Part shown: one piece after another, positions 1 to 6,001 of the stretch
Layout of the letters: each line of letters starts with the position of its first letter
How positions within the stretch are numbered: position 1 is the stretch's first letter
Assembly (NCBI GenBank): GCA_964347835.1
Contig: CAYFZR010000045.1
Coordinates: 1 to 15,146 of the forward strand
DNA from: CAYFZR01 sp964347835 [NCBI: uncultured archaeon]
GTDB lineage: Archaea > CAYFZR01
Length of the DNA: 15,146 nucleotides
Reading direction: 5' to 3'
Position numbers and translations under genes: made by a program
Notes under the pieces: model-generated
Databases searched by the model: none
What the model was told of the DNA's origin: nothing
Seen by the model: only the letters and a program-made list of their open reading frames with translations

Positions 1-247
1 CTCAGATATCAAAGAAATTGAAAAGATAGATACACTGATCGTAACTAAGACTGAAAAAAGTGATTTTTCATTAGACTTGAGACCTACAACCATAAAATTG
101 GAATGCGCCTACTGTAAAAGTAGAATAACAGGGGAAGAATATCGCTGGGAAGAGTCTGGAAAGGTTTATTACTTCTGCTGTCCTGTATGCAAGAAGAGTT
201 TCCAGGAAAGATTAACAGAACTAAAAGAAAAGACAAAAAAAAGTTGA
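1..247 (+). CDS. C-terminal part of a TRASH-domain transcriptional regulator (5' end outside window)
   Basis: An open frame enters from the window edge (first full codon at 2) and runs 81 residues to TGA at 245-247. The last half is a TRASH domain: Cys35-x2-Cys38, 20 residues, then Cys59-x3-Cys63, with an extra Cys60 and the aromatic run YYF just before the second pair. TRASH domains bind heavy metals such as copper and in archaea often sit at the C terminus of Lrp/AsnC-type regulators that control metal efflux. The residues before it could be the end of an Lrp-type ligand-binding domain, but too little is present to be sure. The DNA-binding part, if any, is upstream of the window. The TRASH call is firm; the regulator role is inferred from family practice. 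No terminator is obvious after the stop. Confidence 0.75.
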   Translation, partial: SDIKEIEKIDTLIVTKTEKSDFSLDLRPTTIKLECAYCKSRITGEEYRWEESGKVYYFCCPVCKKSFQERLTELKEKTKKS

Positions 248-370
248 TTTTCGAGAAACCTCACTTATCCTTTGAAAGAAAAGATTTTGACGATTCAATT
301 CAAAACAAGAAAGAATTACTTTATTTAGAAAATAATTTATGCTCACTTACAAAAATTCAGAAAGTAGAAA

Positions 371-430
371 ATTTTATAAGCGACTTATATTATATTATAG
401 GTCGACCAAATCATACCCGTCAGATGAGGG
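371..430 (+). promoter_or_regulatory. Promoter and ribosome site of the multihaem cytochrome gene
   Basis: TATA-like stretches lie at 373-380 and 384-399, and GAGGG at 426-430 is six bases before the ATG at 437. An 8-base perfect palindrome GGTCGACC (400-407) sits where transcription would start or just upstream, so it could be an operator. Confidence 0.5.
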
Positions 431-436
431 AAAAAA

Positions 437-1585
437 ATGAAAACAACAAAATACTTACTGCTGCTAGTTTTTTTTGTACTATTCACTTCGGTAGCAGTCG
501 CTTCTCCAGAGGAATACGTTGGTGCAGAGAAATGTAAGATGTGTCACAAGGATATTTATGAAGACTGGAAAGAATCAGGGCATCCCTACATCTTAAGAGT
601 TGCGAAAGACGCTAGAGAAGCAGGTCTTCCTCTGCCGGAAGGCTACACATGGGATGATATATCTCATGTAGTGGGAGGATACAAGTGGAAATCCCGATAC
701 TTAGATAAAAACGGATATTTCATTACAAGAACAAAAGACGGAAAGAACGGATCCAACCAATACAACCTCGAAACCAAGGCTTGGACTGATTACCATCCTG
801 GGGAGATCAAAAAATATGATTGCGGAAAGTGCCACACCACAGGATACTCCTCGGAGGGACACATGCACGGCATGGAAGGAATAGTTGGCACATGGGCTTA
901 TCATGGAGTTCAGTGCGAGGTATGTCATGGACCTGGAAGCGAGCATGTCGCGGGAGCAGGAGACAAAACTAAGATTATCATAGATACTTCATCAGCCCTC
1001 TGCGGAAAATGTCATATCAGAGGGGATAAAAATACGATTCCAGCGAGTAGTAATTTCATAAGACACCACGAGCAGTACAATGAATTGCTAGCGAGCCCTA
1101 AAAAAGATTTCGAATGCGTAGCATGTCATGATCCGCACAAGAAATCAGAACTCTCTATAAAGGCTGACTGCGCTTCCTGTCATGCAGAAGAAAATAAAGA
1201 GTTCAATGGAAGCCTTATGCAAAAGGCAGGAGTTACATGCACAGACTGCCATATGGCAGAAGCCACAAAATCAGCGATCGCTCGCTCAGCGTTTGAAGGA
1301 GATGTTAAGACGCATCTCTTTGCAATAAACATCAGCGAAGATGCAGAGATGTTCACAGAGGACAAAAATTTTGCGTTAGGATATTTAACCGTAGAATACG
1401 CTTGCTTAAAATGTCATACAGACCAAGGCAAGAGCTGGTCATTGCAATTTGCTGAAGGCATTCATACTCTAAAAGAAGTTCCTAAGCCGCCTGCTCCGCC
1501 ACCAAAGGCAGCCTGCGGACCTACGTTGCTACTGATATTGGCTTCGCTGCCAGCATTGCTAATTGGCTTAAAAAGAAGGAAATAA
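437..1585 (+). CDS. Secreted octahaem c-type cytochrome with CGP-CTERM-like C-terminal anchor
   Basis: This 382-residue protein has eight CxxCH haem-binding motifs, starting at residues 33, 129, 160, 189, 227, 245, 268 and 323. Residues 1-22 form a signal peptide with probable cleavage after AVA. The layout (YVGAEKC near the N terminus, GVQCEVCHGPGSEH, IRHHEQYNELLASP, GDVKTHLF) resembles a widespread family of multihaem cytochromes found in sulfate- and metal-reducing bacteria and in archaea. These are taken to be electron carriers outside the membrane; no catalytic role is visible. Residues 348-359 are a proline-rich linker, followed by Cys360-Gly-Pro, a hydrophobic span and KRRK. This tail looks like a CGP-CTERM sorting signal. 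The ATG has a GAGGG site. The protein needs the Ccm system; a CcmH-like gene lies at 10435-11184. The electron partner is unknown. Confidence 0.9.
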   Translation: MKTTKYLLLLVFFVLFTSVAVASPEEYVGAEKCKMCHKDIYEDWKESGHPYILRVAKDAREAGLPLPEGYTWDDISHVVGGYKWKSRYLDKNGYFITRTKDGKNGSNQYNLETKAWTDYHPGEIKKYDCGKCHTTGYSSEGHMHGMEGIVGTWAYHGVQCEVCHGPGSEHVAGAGDKTKIIIDTSSALCGKCHIRGDKNTIPASSNFIRHHEQYNELLASPKKDFECVACHDPHKKSELSIKADCASCHAEENKEFNGSLMQKAGVTCTDCHMAEATKSAIARSAFEGDVKTHLFAINISEDAEMFTEDKNFALGYLTVEYACLKCHTDQGKSWSLQFAEGIHTLKEVPKPPAPPPKAACGPTLLLILASLPALLIGLKRRK

Positions 1586-1589
1586 ACTA

Positions 1590-1612
1590 ACCTTTCCTTT
1601 TTTTATTTATTC
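1590..1612 (+). terminator. T-rich terminator after the cytochrome gene
   Basis: Five bases after the stop codon the plus strand becomes a pyrimidine run with seven consecutive T, the usual archaeal termination signal. No stem-loop is needed or seen directly before it. Confidence 0.55.
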
Positions 1613-1645
1613 ATCTTATGGTTATCAAGTTACAGTTATAAGATG
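1612..1645. repeat. Inverted repeat with 8-bp arms
   Basis: CATCTTAT (1612-1619) is complementary to ATAAGATG (1638-1645), with an 18-base spacer. It lies between the cytochrome terminator and the promoter of the next small gene. It could be a 3' end structure or chance in AT-rich DNA. Confidence 0.4.
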
Positions 1646-1695
1646 GATTCTGTCTGACATTACATCGCCTTATTGCGTTATCAAAACATTTTTTA

Positions 1696-1740
1696 TTCGA
1701 ATATTTCGAAATGCGAAAAAAGTAAAATGGTTTATATACT
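1696..1740 (+). promoter_or_regulatory. Promoter of the 51-residue TRASH-like protein, with paired TTCGAA sites
   Basis: GGTTTATATACT (1729-1740) is a strong archaeal TATA box preceded by A-rich BRE-like sequence. Two self-complementary TTCGAA hexamers (1696-1701 and 1705-1710) sit just upstream, suiting a regulator site. Predicted transcription start is near 1757. Confidence 0.6.
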
Positions 1741-1774
1741 CTCCTCTCCTTACTAAACTTGCCCTCCCCATCCT

Positions 1775-1816
1775 TGGTGGTTAGTCCTTTTTTTGCTAAC
1801 CACCATTTGCGGTGAT
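1775..1816 (+). promoter_or_regulatory. Structured leader with alternative pairing over the ribosome site
   Basis: TGGTGGTTAG (1775-1784) pairs perfectly with CTAACCACCA (1796-1805) around an 11-base, T-rich loop. The right arm also contains CACC (1801-1804), which can pair with GGTG (1811-1814) of the ribosome site. The SD (GGTGATT) resembles the left arm (GGTGGTT), so the two pairings exclude each other. This is the layout of a translational switch; function is inferred from pairing only. Confidence 0.5.
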
Positions 1817-1820
1817 TCGT

Positions 1821-1976
1821 ATGCTGTGTATGCTGTGTAGAGAGAAGATAGAGAGAGGTAACGGTATTTCCCTTAAAATAGATGGTCATGAAGTAAATGT
1901 TCACGGGAACCCGTGCGTTAGAGAAATTATAAAACAAAGCATAGTATCCAAAGCAGAAAGGATAAGGTTTTTTTAA
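1821..1976 (+). CDS. Small TRASH-like metal-binding protein, 51 residues
   Basis: An ATG at 1821 lies four bases after a GGTGAT ribosome site (1811-1816) and opens a 51-codon frame ending in TAA at 1974-1976. The protein has Cys3-x2-Cys6, 21 residues, then His28-x3-Cys32. This matches TRASH-domain spacing (C-x2-C, about 20 residues, C-x3-C) with histidine replacing the third cysteine. The segment between is a short beta-like stretch (SLKIDGHEVNV), and the tail is helical and basic. A strong TATA box and a leader hairpin precede it. A second in-frame ATG (1830) lies after Cys6's partner Cys3 and would break the motif, so 1821 is preferred. A free-standing metal sensor or metal chaperone is a reasonable guess; I do not recognise a named family. 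Confidence 0.65.
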   Translation: MLCMLCREKIERGNGISLKIDGHEVNVHGNPCVREIIKQSIVSKAERIRFF

Positions 1977-2079
1977 AATAGGAGCAGAAATTTCACTCAC
2001 TTACTTTTTGAGATTGTTAAACCTGCTATAGTTATAAACATACCTATTAGTCTAATCAACAATAAATAAGAAAATTATT

Positions 2080-2202
2080 TTAAGTCCCTTTTTCCTTTAA
2101 ACAATTGTCACAAATACTGTTCCCCTCAAACATATATTTTGCAGGCTCATTTTTCATTTCTCTAAGATAGCACTCCACACAATTAAATACCCTAACTTCC
2201 AT
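2080..2202 (-). CDS. Zinc-ribbon microprotein, 40 residues
   Basis: On the minus strand an ATG (2200-2202) with a GGGAGTGAT ribosome site three bases upstream (2206-2214) opens a 40-codon frame ending at 2080. It has Cys8-x2-Cys11, 19 residues, Cys31-x2-Cys34, a four-cysteine zinc ribbon filling almost the whole protein. Such tiny zinc ribbons occur widely in archaea, often with unknown roles in nucleic-acid or protein binding. It faces the TRASH-like gene tail to tail and shares a promoter region with the membrane microprotein on its other side. The regular cysteine spacing, ribosome site and TATA element together argue that it is translated; the function is unknown. Confidence 0.65.
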   Translation of the reverse strand: MEVRVFNCVECYLREMKNEPAKYMFEGNSICDNCLKEKGT

Positions 2203-2234
2203 TTTATCACTCCCACAAATCTAACGATTTAACT

Positions 2235-2276
2235 GTTATATACTGTTTTTCGTTTTTAACCGGTTTATATAATTCT
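2235..2276. promoter_or_regulatory. Divergent promoter region for two small genes
   Basis: TTTATATA (2264-2271) reads as a TATA box towards the gene at 2339, and its complement plus AGTATATAAC (minus, 2235-2244) reads towards the gene ending at 2202. CCGG (2260-2263) lies next to the first box. Which box serves the minus strand is not settled. Confidence 0.5.
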
Positions 2277-2338
2277 CTAAAATTAAGAAAGTATTTATAG
2301 GAAGATTTTTTTATTCAACTTTCCGGAGGTGTTTTGTT

Positions 2339-2506
2339 ATGCCCACAATAGCTGAAACAGTTGAAAAACGTCACAGACTCATCATTTTATTGCTGGTGCT
2401 TGTGAATTTTGTGATGGTTGCCTCCTGCACCTTCAATGATATTATACCAATTTGTCATTATGTGTTTGGATGTGACCATAAGTTGCATGTTATTACCAAC
2501 CTTTAG
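2339..2506 (+). CDS. Single-span membrane microprotein, 55 residues
   Basis: GGAGGTG (2325-2331), the best ribosome site in the window, is seven bases before the ATG at 2339. The 55-codon frame ends with TAG at 2504-2506. Residues 1-12 are polar with KRHR just before a hydrophobic span (about 14-29, LIILLLVLVNFVMVAS). The remaining 26 residues carry three cysteines (30, 39, 45) and three histidines (40, 47, 50). Topology is probably cytosolic N terminus and external Cys/His-rich tail, by the positive-inside rule. That tail could bind metal or form a disulfide. I do not recognise the family. No other gene is cotranscribed; a small hairpin overlaps the stop. Confidence 0.6.
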   Translation: MPTIAETVEKRHRLIILLLVLVNFVMVASCTFNDIIPICHYVFGCDHKLHVITNL

Positions 2507-2517
2507 GTTTCACCTAA
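2503..2517 (+). terminator. Small hairpin at the stop of the membrane microprotein gene
   Basis: TTAGGT (2503-2508) pairs with ACCTAA (2512-2517) across a three-base loop overlapping the TAG stop. There is no T run after it, so a terminator role is uncertain. The following bases to 2625 show no gene. Confidence 0.3.
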
Positions 2518-2625
2518 GACTCTAAACAACATGTTAAGAAAGATGGCTTAAAAAACCAAGCATTTTAAAGACCAGATAAAACCCACTATTAAAGAAGTAT
2601 TTCCGAGAATAATATGAAAAAATGC

Positions 2626-3030
2626 CTAAATCTCCAAAGAAACAGTACTATGTCTAATGTTTATTACATCTTTTATTGCTCGCATTCTTCCTATAAATTT
2701 TGTTATTTCCTCTAATTTCCCCTCAGATATAAAGAGTTCTAAGCAATACTTCTCCCCAATGTGCATATGTAGGTTATTCGTGACTATCTCGTTGAACTCG
2801 TGTCTGAGTTTAGAGATTCTTTCCTCGACATCTATGCGCTTGTATTCGTACAGAACAGTTATGGTGGAAGAGACCGTTCCCTTTTCTAAACGACTAAACT
2901 CATACTCCGAGATCAAATTTCTTACAGCATCTCTTATAACCTCTGAACGTCCAGAATAACCCTGTGTTTTTCTTATATCATCTATCTTTTCCAACAACTC
3001 ACCCGGCAGGGATACGCTTATTACTACCAT
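2626..3030 (-). CDS. nikR: Nickel-responsive transcriptional regulator NikR
   Basis: The 134-residue protein has the NikR plan: an N-terminal ribbon-helix-helix DNA-binding domain (about 1-45, starting VVISVSLPGELLEKID) and a C-terminal ACT-like nickel-binding domain. The four high-affinity nickel ligands of the family are present: His77 (LRHE), His88 and His90 (LHMH) and Cys96 (YCLE). It should therefore sense nickel as a tetramer and bind a palindromic operator. Length is normal for the family. It is divergent from the metal permease at 3127 across a 96-base gap, which suggests control of that gene and of itself. I see no convincing long palindrome in the gap. The ATG start fits the family N terminus. 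Regulation of distant nickel-uptake genes is equally possible. Confidence 0.88.
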   Translation of the reverse strand: MVVISVSLPGELLEKIDDIRKTQGYSGRSEVIRDAVRNLISEYEFSRLEKGTVSSTITVLYEYKRIDVEERISKLRHEFNEIVTNNLHMHIGEKYCLELFISEGKLEEITKFIGRMRAIKDVINIRHSTVSLEI

Positions 3031-3096
3031 GTTATTAAAATTTTATTTCTGTTTTATTAATCTTTCTATTAAATGGACCGACTTTTAGTAGTTATG

Positions 3097-3105
3097 TTAA
3101 TATAA
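3097..3105 (+). promoter_or_regulatory. TATA box of the metal permease
   Basis: TTAATATAA is centred about 25 bases before the ATG at 3127, which places the transcription start at or next to the start codon. The mRNA is probably leaderless, in agreement with the lack of a ribosome site. Confidence 0.5.
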
Positions 3106-3126
3106 TTGTTTGATTAAAATAGATGT

Positions 3127-4191
3127 ATGGTCTTTGACGTTTTGATAAACATAGGTTTGGAGACTTGGAATATCATCAAGGAAGCATCTCCATACCTTTT
3201 ATTTGGTTTTTTGATCGCGGGAATATTATATATTCTCTTACCAGAGGAAAAGATTTCGAAGTACTTTGGTGAGAGAAGTCTAAAATCTGTAGTTCGGGCA
3301 TCCTTACTTGGCATACCCATCCCTCTATGTAGTTGCGGAGTGATGCCAACCGGAATAAGCCTCTACAAGAGGGGAGGAGGCACCGGTCCGGTGTTGTCTT
3401 TTTTTATATCTACTCCAGAAACAGGAGTAGATTCGGTAGCAATTACCTATGCACTTTTAGATCCAATATTCACCGTATTTAGACCTATCGCGGCTTTTTT
3501 AACAGCCACATTCGCAGGTATATTGGGCATTTTTTTTGTAAGAGAAGAAAAAACCATAAATGAATCTTATTCTGATAAAAGAGGTCTTTACTGTGAAAAG
3601 TGTGGAGACTTAATTTGTGATGACAGAATAAAAACAGTCCTGAACTATGCGTACGTGGAATTGATAGCGGATACGGGAAAATGGCTCATAATAGGTTTTA
3701 TCATCGCAGGTATAATATCTGCCTTAGTTCCAACGAGCATCGTAGAGAGATACCTCGGAAATCCCGGTATAGTTCCTATGCTCGTAATGCTCTTCATTGG
3801 ACTTCCTTTTTACGTATGTGCTACAGCGTCTACTCCTATTGCCAGTGCTTTAATTTTAAAGGGAATGAGTCCTGGTGCTGGATTAGTTTTTCTTTTAGCA
3901 GGACCTGCCACAAATATAGCCCCCATGATCGCTATTGAGAGGGTTATGGGAAAGAAAGCATTATCAATTTACCTCTTTAGTGTCGCCTTTTGTAGCCTTG
4001 CTCTTGGTTTCATTCTCAACTGGGTTTATGCTGTACTTGGAATAGAGGTCATCGCCTCTATAGGCGCAACAAAAGAATTTATTCCGGGATTGATTGAAAC
4101 AATATCCGCTATCTTCTTGCTTATTCTTATAGCGTATGGAATTTACCACGACTACGAAGAAGAATGTGAGCACGCCTTAGGCTTAGAATAA
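3127..4191 (+). CDS. SO_0444/ArsP-type metal efflux permease
   Basis: This 354-residue polytopic membrane protein belongs to the predicted permease family once called DUF318 (ArsP/SO_0444). The signature GIPIPLCSCGVMPTG (residues 62-76) in the first half is conserved, and FYVCATASTP (228-237) and LLAGPATNIAP (256-266) mark the second half. About eight to ten spans are visible in two halves, separated by a loop (about 139-168) with Cys156-x2-Cys159 and Cys164. The C-terminal tail has His341, Cys347 and His349; both regions could bind metal. Relatives export arsenicals, copper or zinc. The divergent nikR suggests nickel, but that is inference. It has its own TATA box and probably no leader. The EamA gene follows after about 60 bases and has its own promoter element. 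Confidence 0.82.
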   Translation: MVFDVLINIGLETWNIIKEASPYLLFGFLIAGILYILLPEEKISKYFGERSLKSVVRASLLGIPIPLCSCGVMPTGISLYKRGGGTGPVLSFFISTPETGVDSVAITYALLDPIFTVFRPIAAFLTATFAGILGIFFVREEKTINESYSDKRGLYCEKCGDLICDDRIKTVLNYAYVELIADTGKWLIIGFIIAGIISALVPTSIVERYLGNPGIVPMLVMLFIGLPFYVCATASTPIASALILKGMSPGAGLVFLLAGPATNIAPMIAIERVMGKKALSIYLFSVAFCSLALGFILNWVYAVLGIEVIASIGATKEFIPGLIETISAIFLLILIAYGIYHDYEEECEHALGLE

Positions 4192-4251
4192 TGGTCTTTA
4201 CGATTATTAGTAATGAAAAAGTATAAAACCAACATAATCAAACTAAATTCC

Positions 4252-5124
4252 ATGATTGCAGAGATATTAGCCCTACTATCTTCTTTTTTCATCGGTTTCA
4301 ACACCATATTGGTAAAAAAAGGCATAGAGAGGACAAATCCTACTACCGCAATACTAATGGTTACGCTAACCGGCACGATTATCTTTTGGATAATTACCAT
4401 AGCGTTTATTCCCGTTCACTTTTTTAAATCTAAAGCCTTATTATTTTTTATCGTAGCAGGAGTATTCTCGCCTGCCTTGGTTAGATGGTTTTATTACGTT
4501 AGCCTCGATAGAGTAGGAGCATCTATTTCATCGTCCCTTCTCGCTACTGGACCAGCCTTCGCAGCAATCATGGCCTTAATACTATTGAAGGAGGAGCCCA
4601 CCCTAAAGATTTGGTTTGGAATTATATTGATAATCGCAGGCATCGCCTTTCTCGAAAGGGACATAAGCCAAAATGAAAACCAGATGAGATATCGCAATAG
4701 AAAAGATTTAATCCTCCCTTTGCTAGCAGCAATTTTTTTTGGATGTGCAGTAGTTTTCAGGAAGATGGGTTTAAATATACTCAATTCCCCCATATTGGGT
4801 GTAACTGTTGGTTTCACAACTTCTTTATTTATTTATCTAACGATTTTGGCATTTTTCAAGAGTTGGAGAAAGTCTCTATCTTTGGGTAGATCAGATCTCT
4901 CTATATTCTTTATAGCTGGTTTTTCTCTAGCCGCTGGATGGTTATCTATTTTCTATGCTCTCTCATACGGCGATGTAATAATAGTCGCTCCACTAACGAA
5001 TCTTCATCCTCTGTTCGTGGTTTTTTTTAGCTACCTTTTCATTGGGGATATCGAAAAAGTGACCCCAAAGATCGTTATGGGCGCTTTAACAGTTGTTTTG
5101 GGAGTTATACTAATTACAGTTTGA
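4252..5124 (+). CDS. EamA (DMT) family transporter
   Basis: The protein has two EamA repeats and about ten membrane spans, the usual plan of drug/metabolite exporters of about 290-300 residues. It starts with the typical first helix (EILALLSSFFIGFNTILVKKG), and the first repeat ends near LKEEPTLKIWFGIILIIAG. The second repeat ends with LFIGDIEKVTPKIVMGALTVVLG. I chose the ATG at 4252, 290 codons. A TATA-like GTATAAAA at 4221-4228 is about 25 bases upstream, and the family begins just before the first helix. An in-frame ATG at 4213 would add 13 polar residues and lies before that TATA element. Substrate is unknown. It ends three bases from the convergent YhfC-like gene. Confidence 0.85.
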   Translation: MIAEILALLSSFFIGFNTILVKKGIERTNPTTAILMVTLTGTIIFWIITIAFIPVHFFKSKALLFFIVAGVFSPALVRWFYYVSLDRVGASISSSLLATGPAFAAIMALILLKEEPTLKIWFGIILIIAGIAFLERDISQNENQMRYRNRKDLILPLLAAIFFGCAVVFRKMGLNILNSPILGVTVGFTTSLFIYLTILAFFKSWRKSLSLGRSDLSIFFIAGFSLAAGWLSIFYALSYGDVIIVAPLTNLHPLFVVFFSYLFIGDIEKVTPKIVMGALTVVLGVILITV

Positions 5125-5127
5125 TTT

Positions 5128-5907
5128 TTAAACGGTCTTTAATGGTCGGTTAGGCTTATTCGCTCCGTGCTGATCCGATAACATTCTAAGCCTGTATAGG
5201 GCAAAGATTGCAAATAGTATGAAAATACCCTCAATCGCCCAAGCGGTCATAGGCTGGCGTAATTCTATTCCGGGAGCAACATTAGCCCAGCCGGCAACTC
5301 CATCCAACAACGTCTTGAAAACAAAGCTCTCCATGAAAAAATTGATCCTATGGCTCCAAATGGCAATAAAAATAAGAATTATAGTATAAACATGGATAAG
5401 AATGGCGAGAACTCGCTCGAAGGGTCCAATGGGAATTAAAAGAGGGGAAAATTCTAGAGACGATAGAACCCCAGCAGGCATTAGTTGAGGGTAGAATAAA
5501 GCAATCAAGAACACGGCAAGAGAGTTTAAACCTAATAATATAGCCTCAAAAGCCCCAAAACCAACTCCAAAGGCCACAGCTTTGTCCCAGTCATATTTCG
5601 CAATTCTAGTTTTGGCTATGATGAGATAAGAGCCACCACACTCAAAAAAACCCGTAAGCAGCCCAACGTAGAAAGAGAAAAAAATTAGAGCCGCAATATC
5701 CGGAAGATTTTCGTATAACCCTCCATAAACAATAGAATTGAAGGATATTGCAAAACCGAATTTTAAGGCAACTGTGATAGTCCAAGCCCCGGCGCCAAAA
5801 GCAAATCCAAGCCATGGTGCATAGCAATAGTTTCGCCAGTACCATATGGCAACTATTCCAACAGTGATCATCCCTATTCCGCTTAGGAGGAAGATTGGAC
5901 TTACCAT
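5128..5907 (-). CDS. YhfC-like intramembrane protease family protein with altered active-site motif
   Basis: This hydrophobic protein (259 residues from Met at 5907) resembles the YhfC family, which is related to CPBP glutamic intramembrane proteases. The motifs that place it are GVGFGAFEAI (about 115-123), ERVLAILIH (164-172) and a following WSHRINF segment. In the family the first motif usually reads E-E-x-G-R. Here it is Glu89-Cys-Gly-Gly-Ser, so the second glutamate and the arginine are missing. The protein may have lost proteolysis or use other residues. A GGGAG ribosome site (5915-5919) lies before the ATG at 5905-5907; a TTG at 5943 would add 12 residues without a comparable site. It is divergent from the CWB2 gene. 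The family match is from memory of motifs, so moderate confidence. Confidence 0.65.
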   Translation of the reverse strand: MVSPIFLLSGIGMITVGIVAIWYWRNYCYAPWLGFAFGAGAWTITVALKFGFAISFNSIVYGGLYENLPDIAALIFFSFYVGLLTGFFECGGSYLIIAKTRIAKYDWDKAVAFGVGFGAFEAILLGLNSLAVFLIALFYPQLMPAGVLSSLEFSPLLIPIGPFERVLAILIHVYTIILIFIAIWSHRINFFMESFVFKTLLDGVAGWANVAPGIELRQPMTAWAIEGIFILFAIFALYRLRMLSDQHGANKPNRPLKTV

Positions 5908-5958
5908 GTAATTCTCCCATATTTTTATTTTTAAAGAAATCAAATTAATACAATAAGA

Positions 5959-6000
5959 TTTATATATACTATTCCTTTTATCAACGATTTGGGGTGAGGG
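5959..6000 (+). promoter_or_regulatory. Promoter and ribosome site of the CWB2 gene
   Basis: TTTATATATACT (5959-5970) is a strong TATA box. GGGGTGAGGG (5991-6000) contains GGTGA four bases before the ATG at 6002. The predicted transcript starts near 5990, so the leader is very short and consists mostly of the ribosome site. Confidence 0.65.
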
Positions 6001-6001
6001 A

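Noticed and set aside
187-537. 116-residue plus-strand frame between the TRASH gene and the cytochrome
   Set aside because: It overlaps both genes in another frame, and its middle is AT-rich noncoding DNA with the cytochrome promoter.
1611-2000. 129-residue minus-strand frame over the region after the cytochrome gene
   Set aside because: It has no domain or hydrophobic logic, runs antisense through the leader hairpin and the better-supported 51-residue gene, and has no ribosome site.
3031-3126. NikR operator (TATTAA 3067-3072 and TTAATA 3097-3102)
   Set aside because: Arms are only six AT-only bases with 24 bases between; expected by chance in such DNA.
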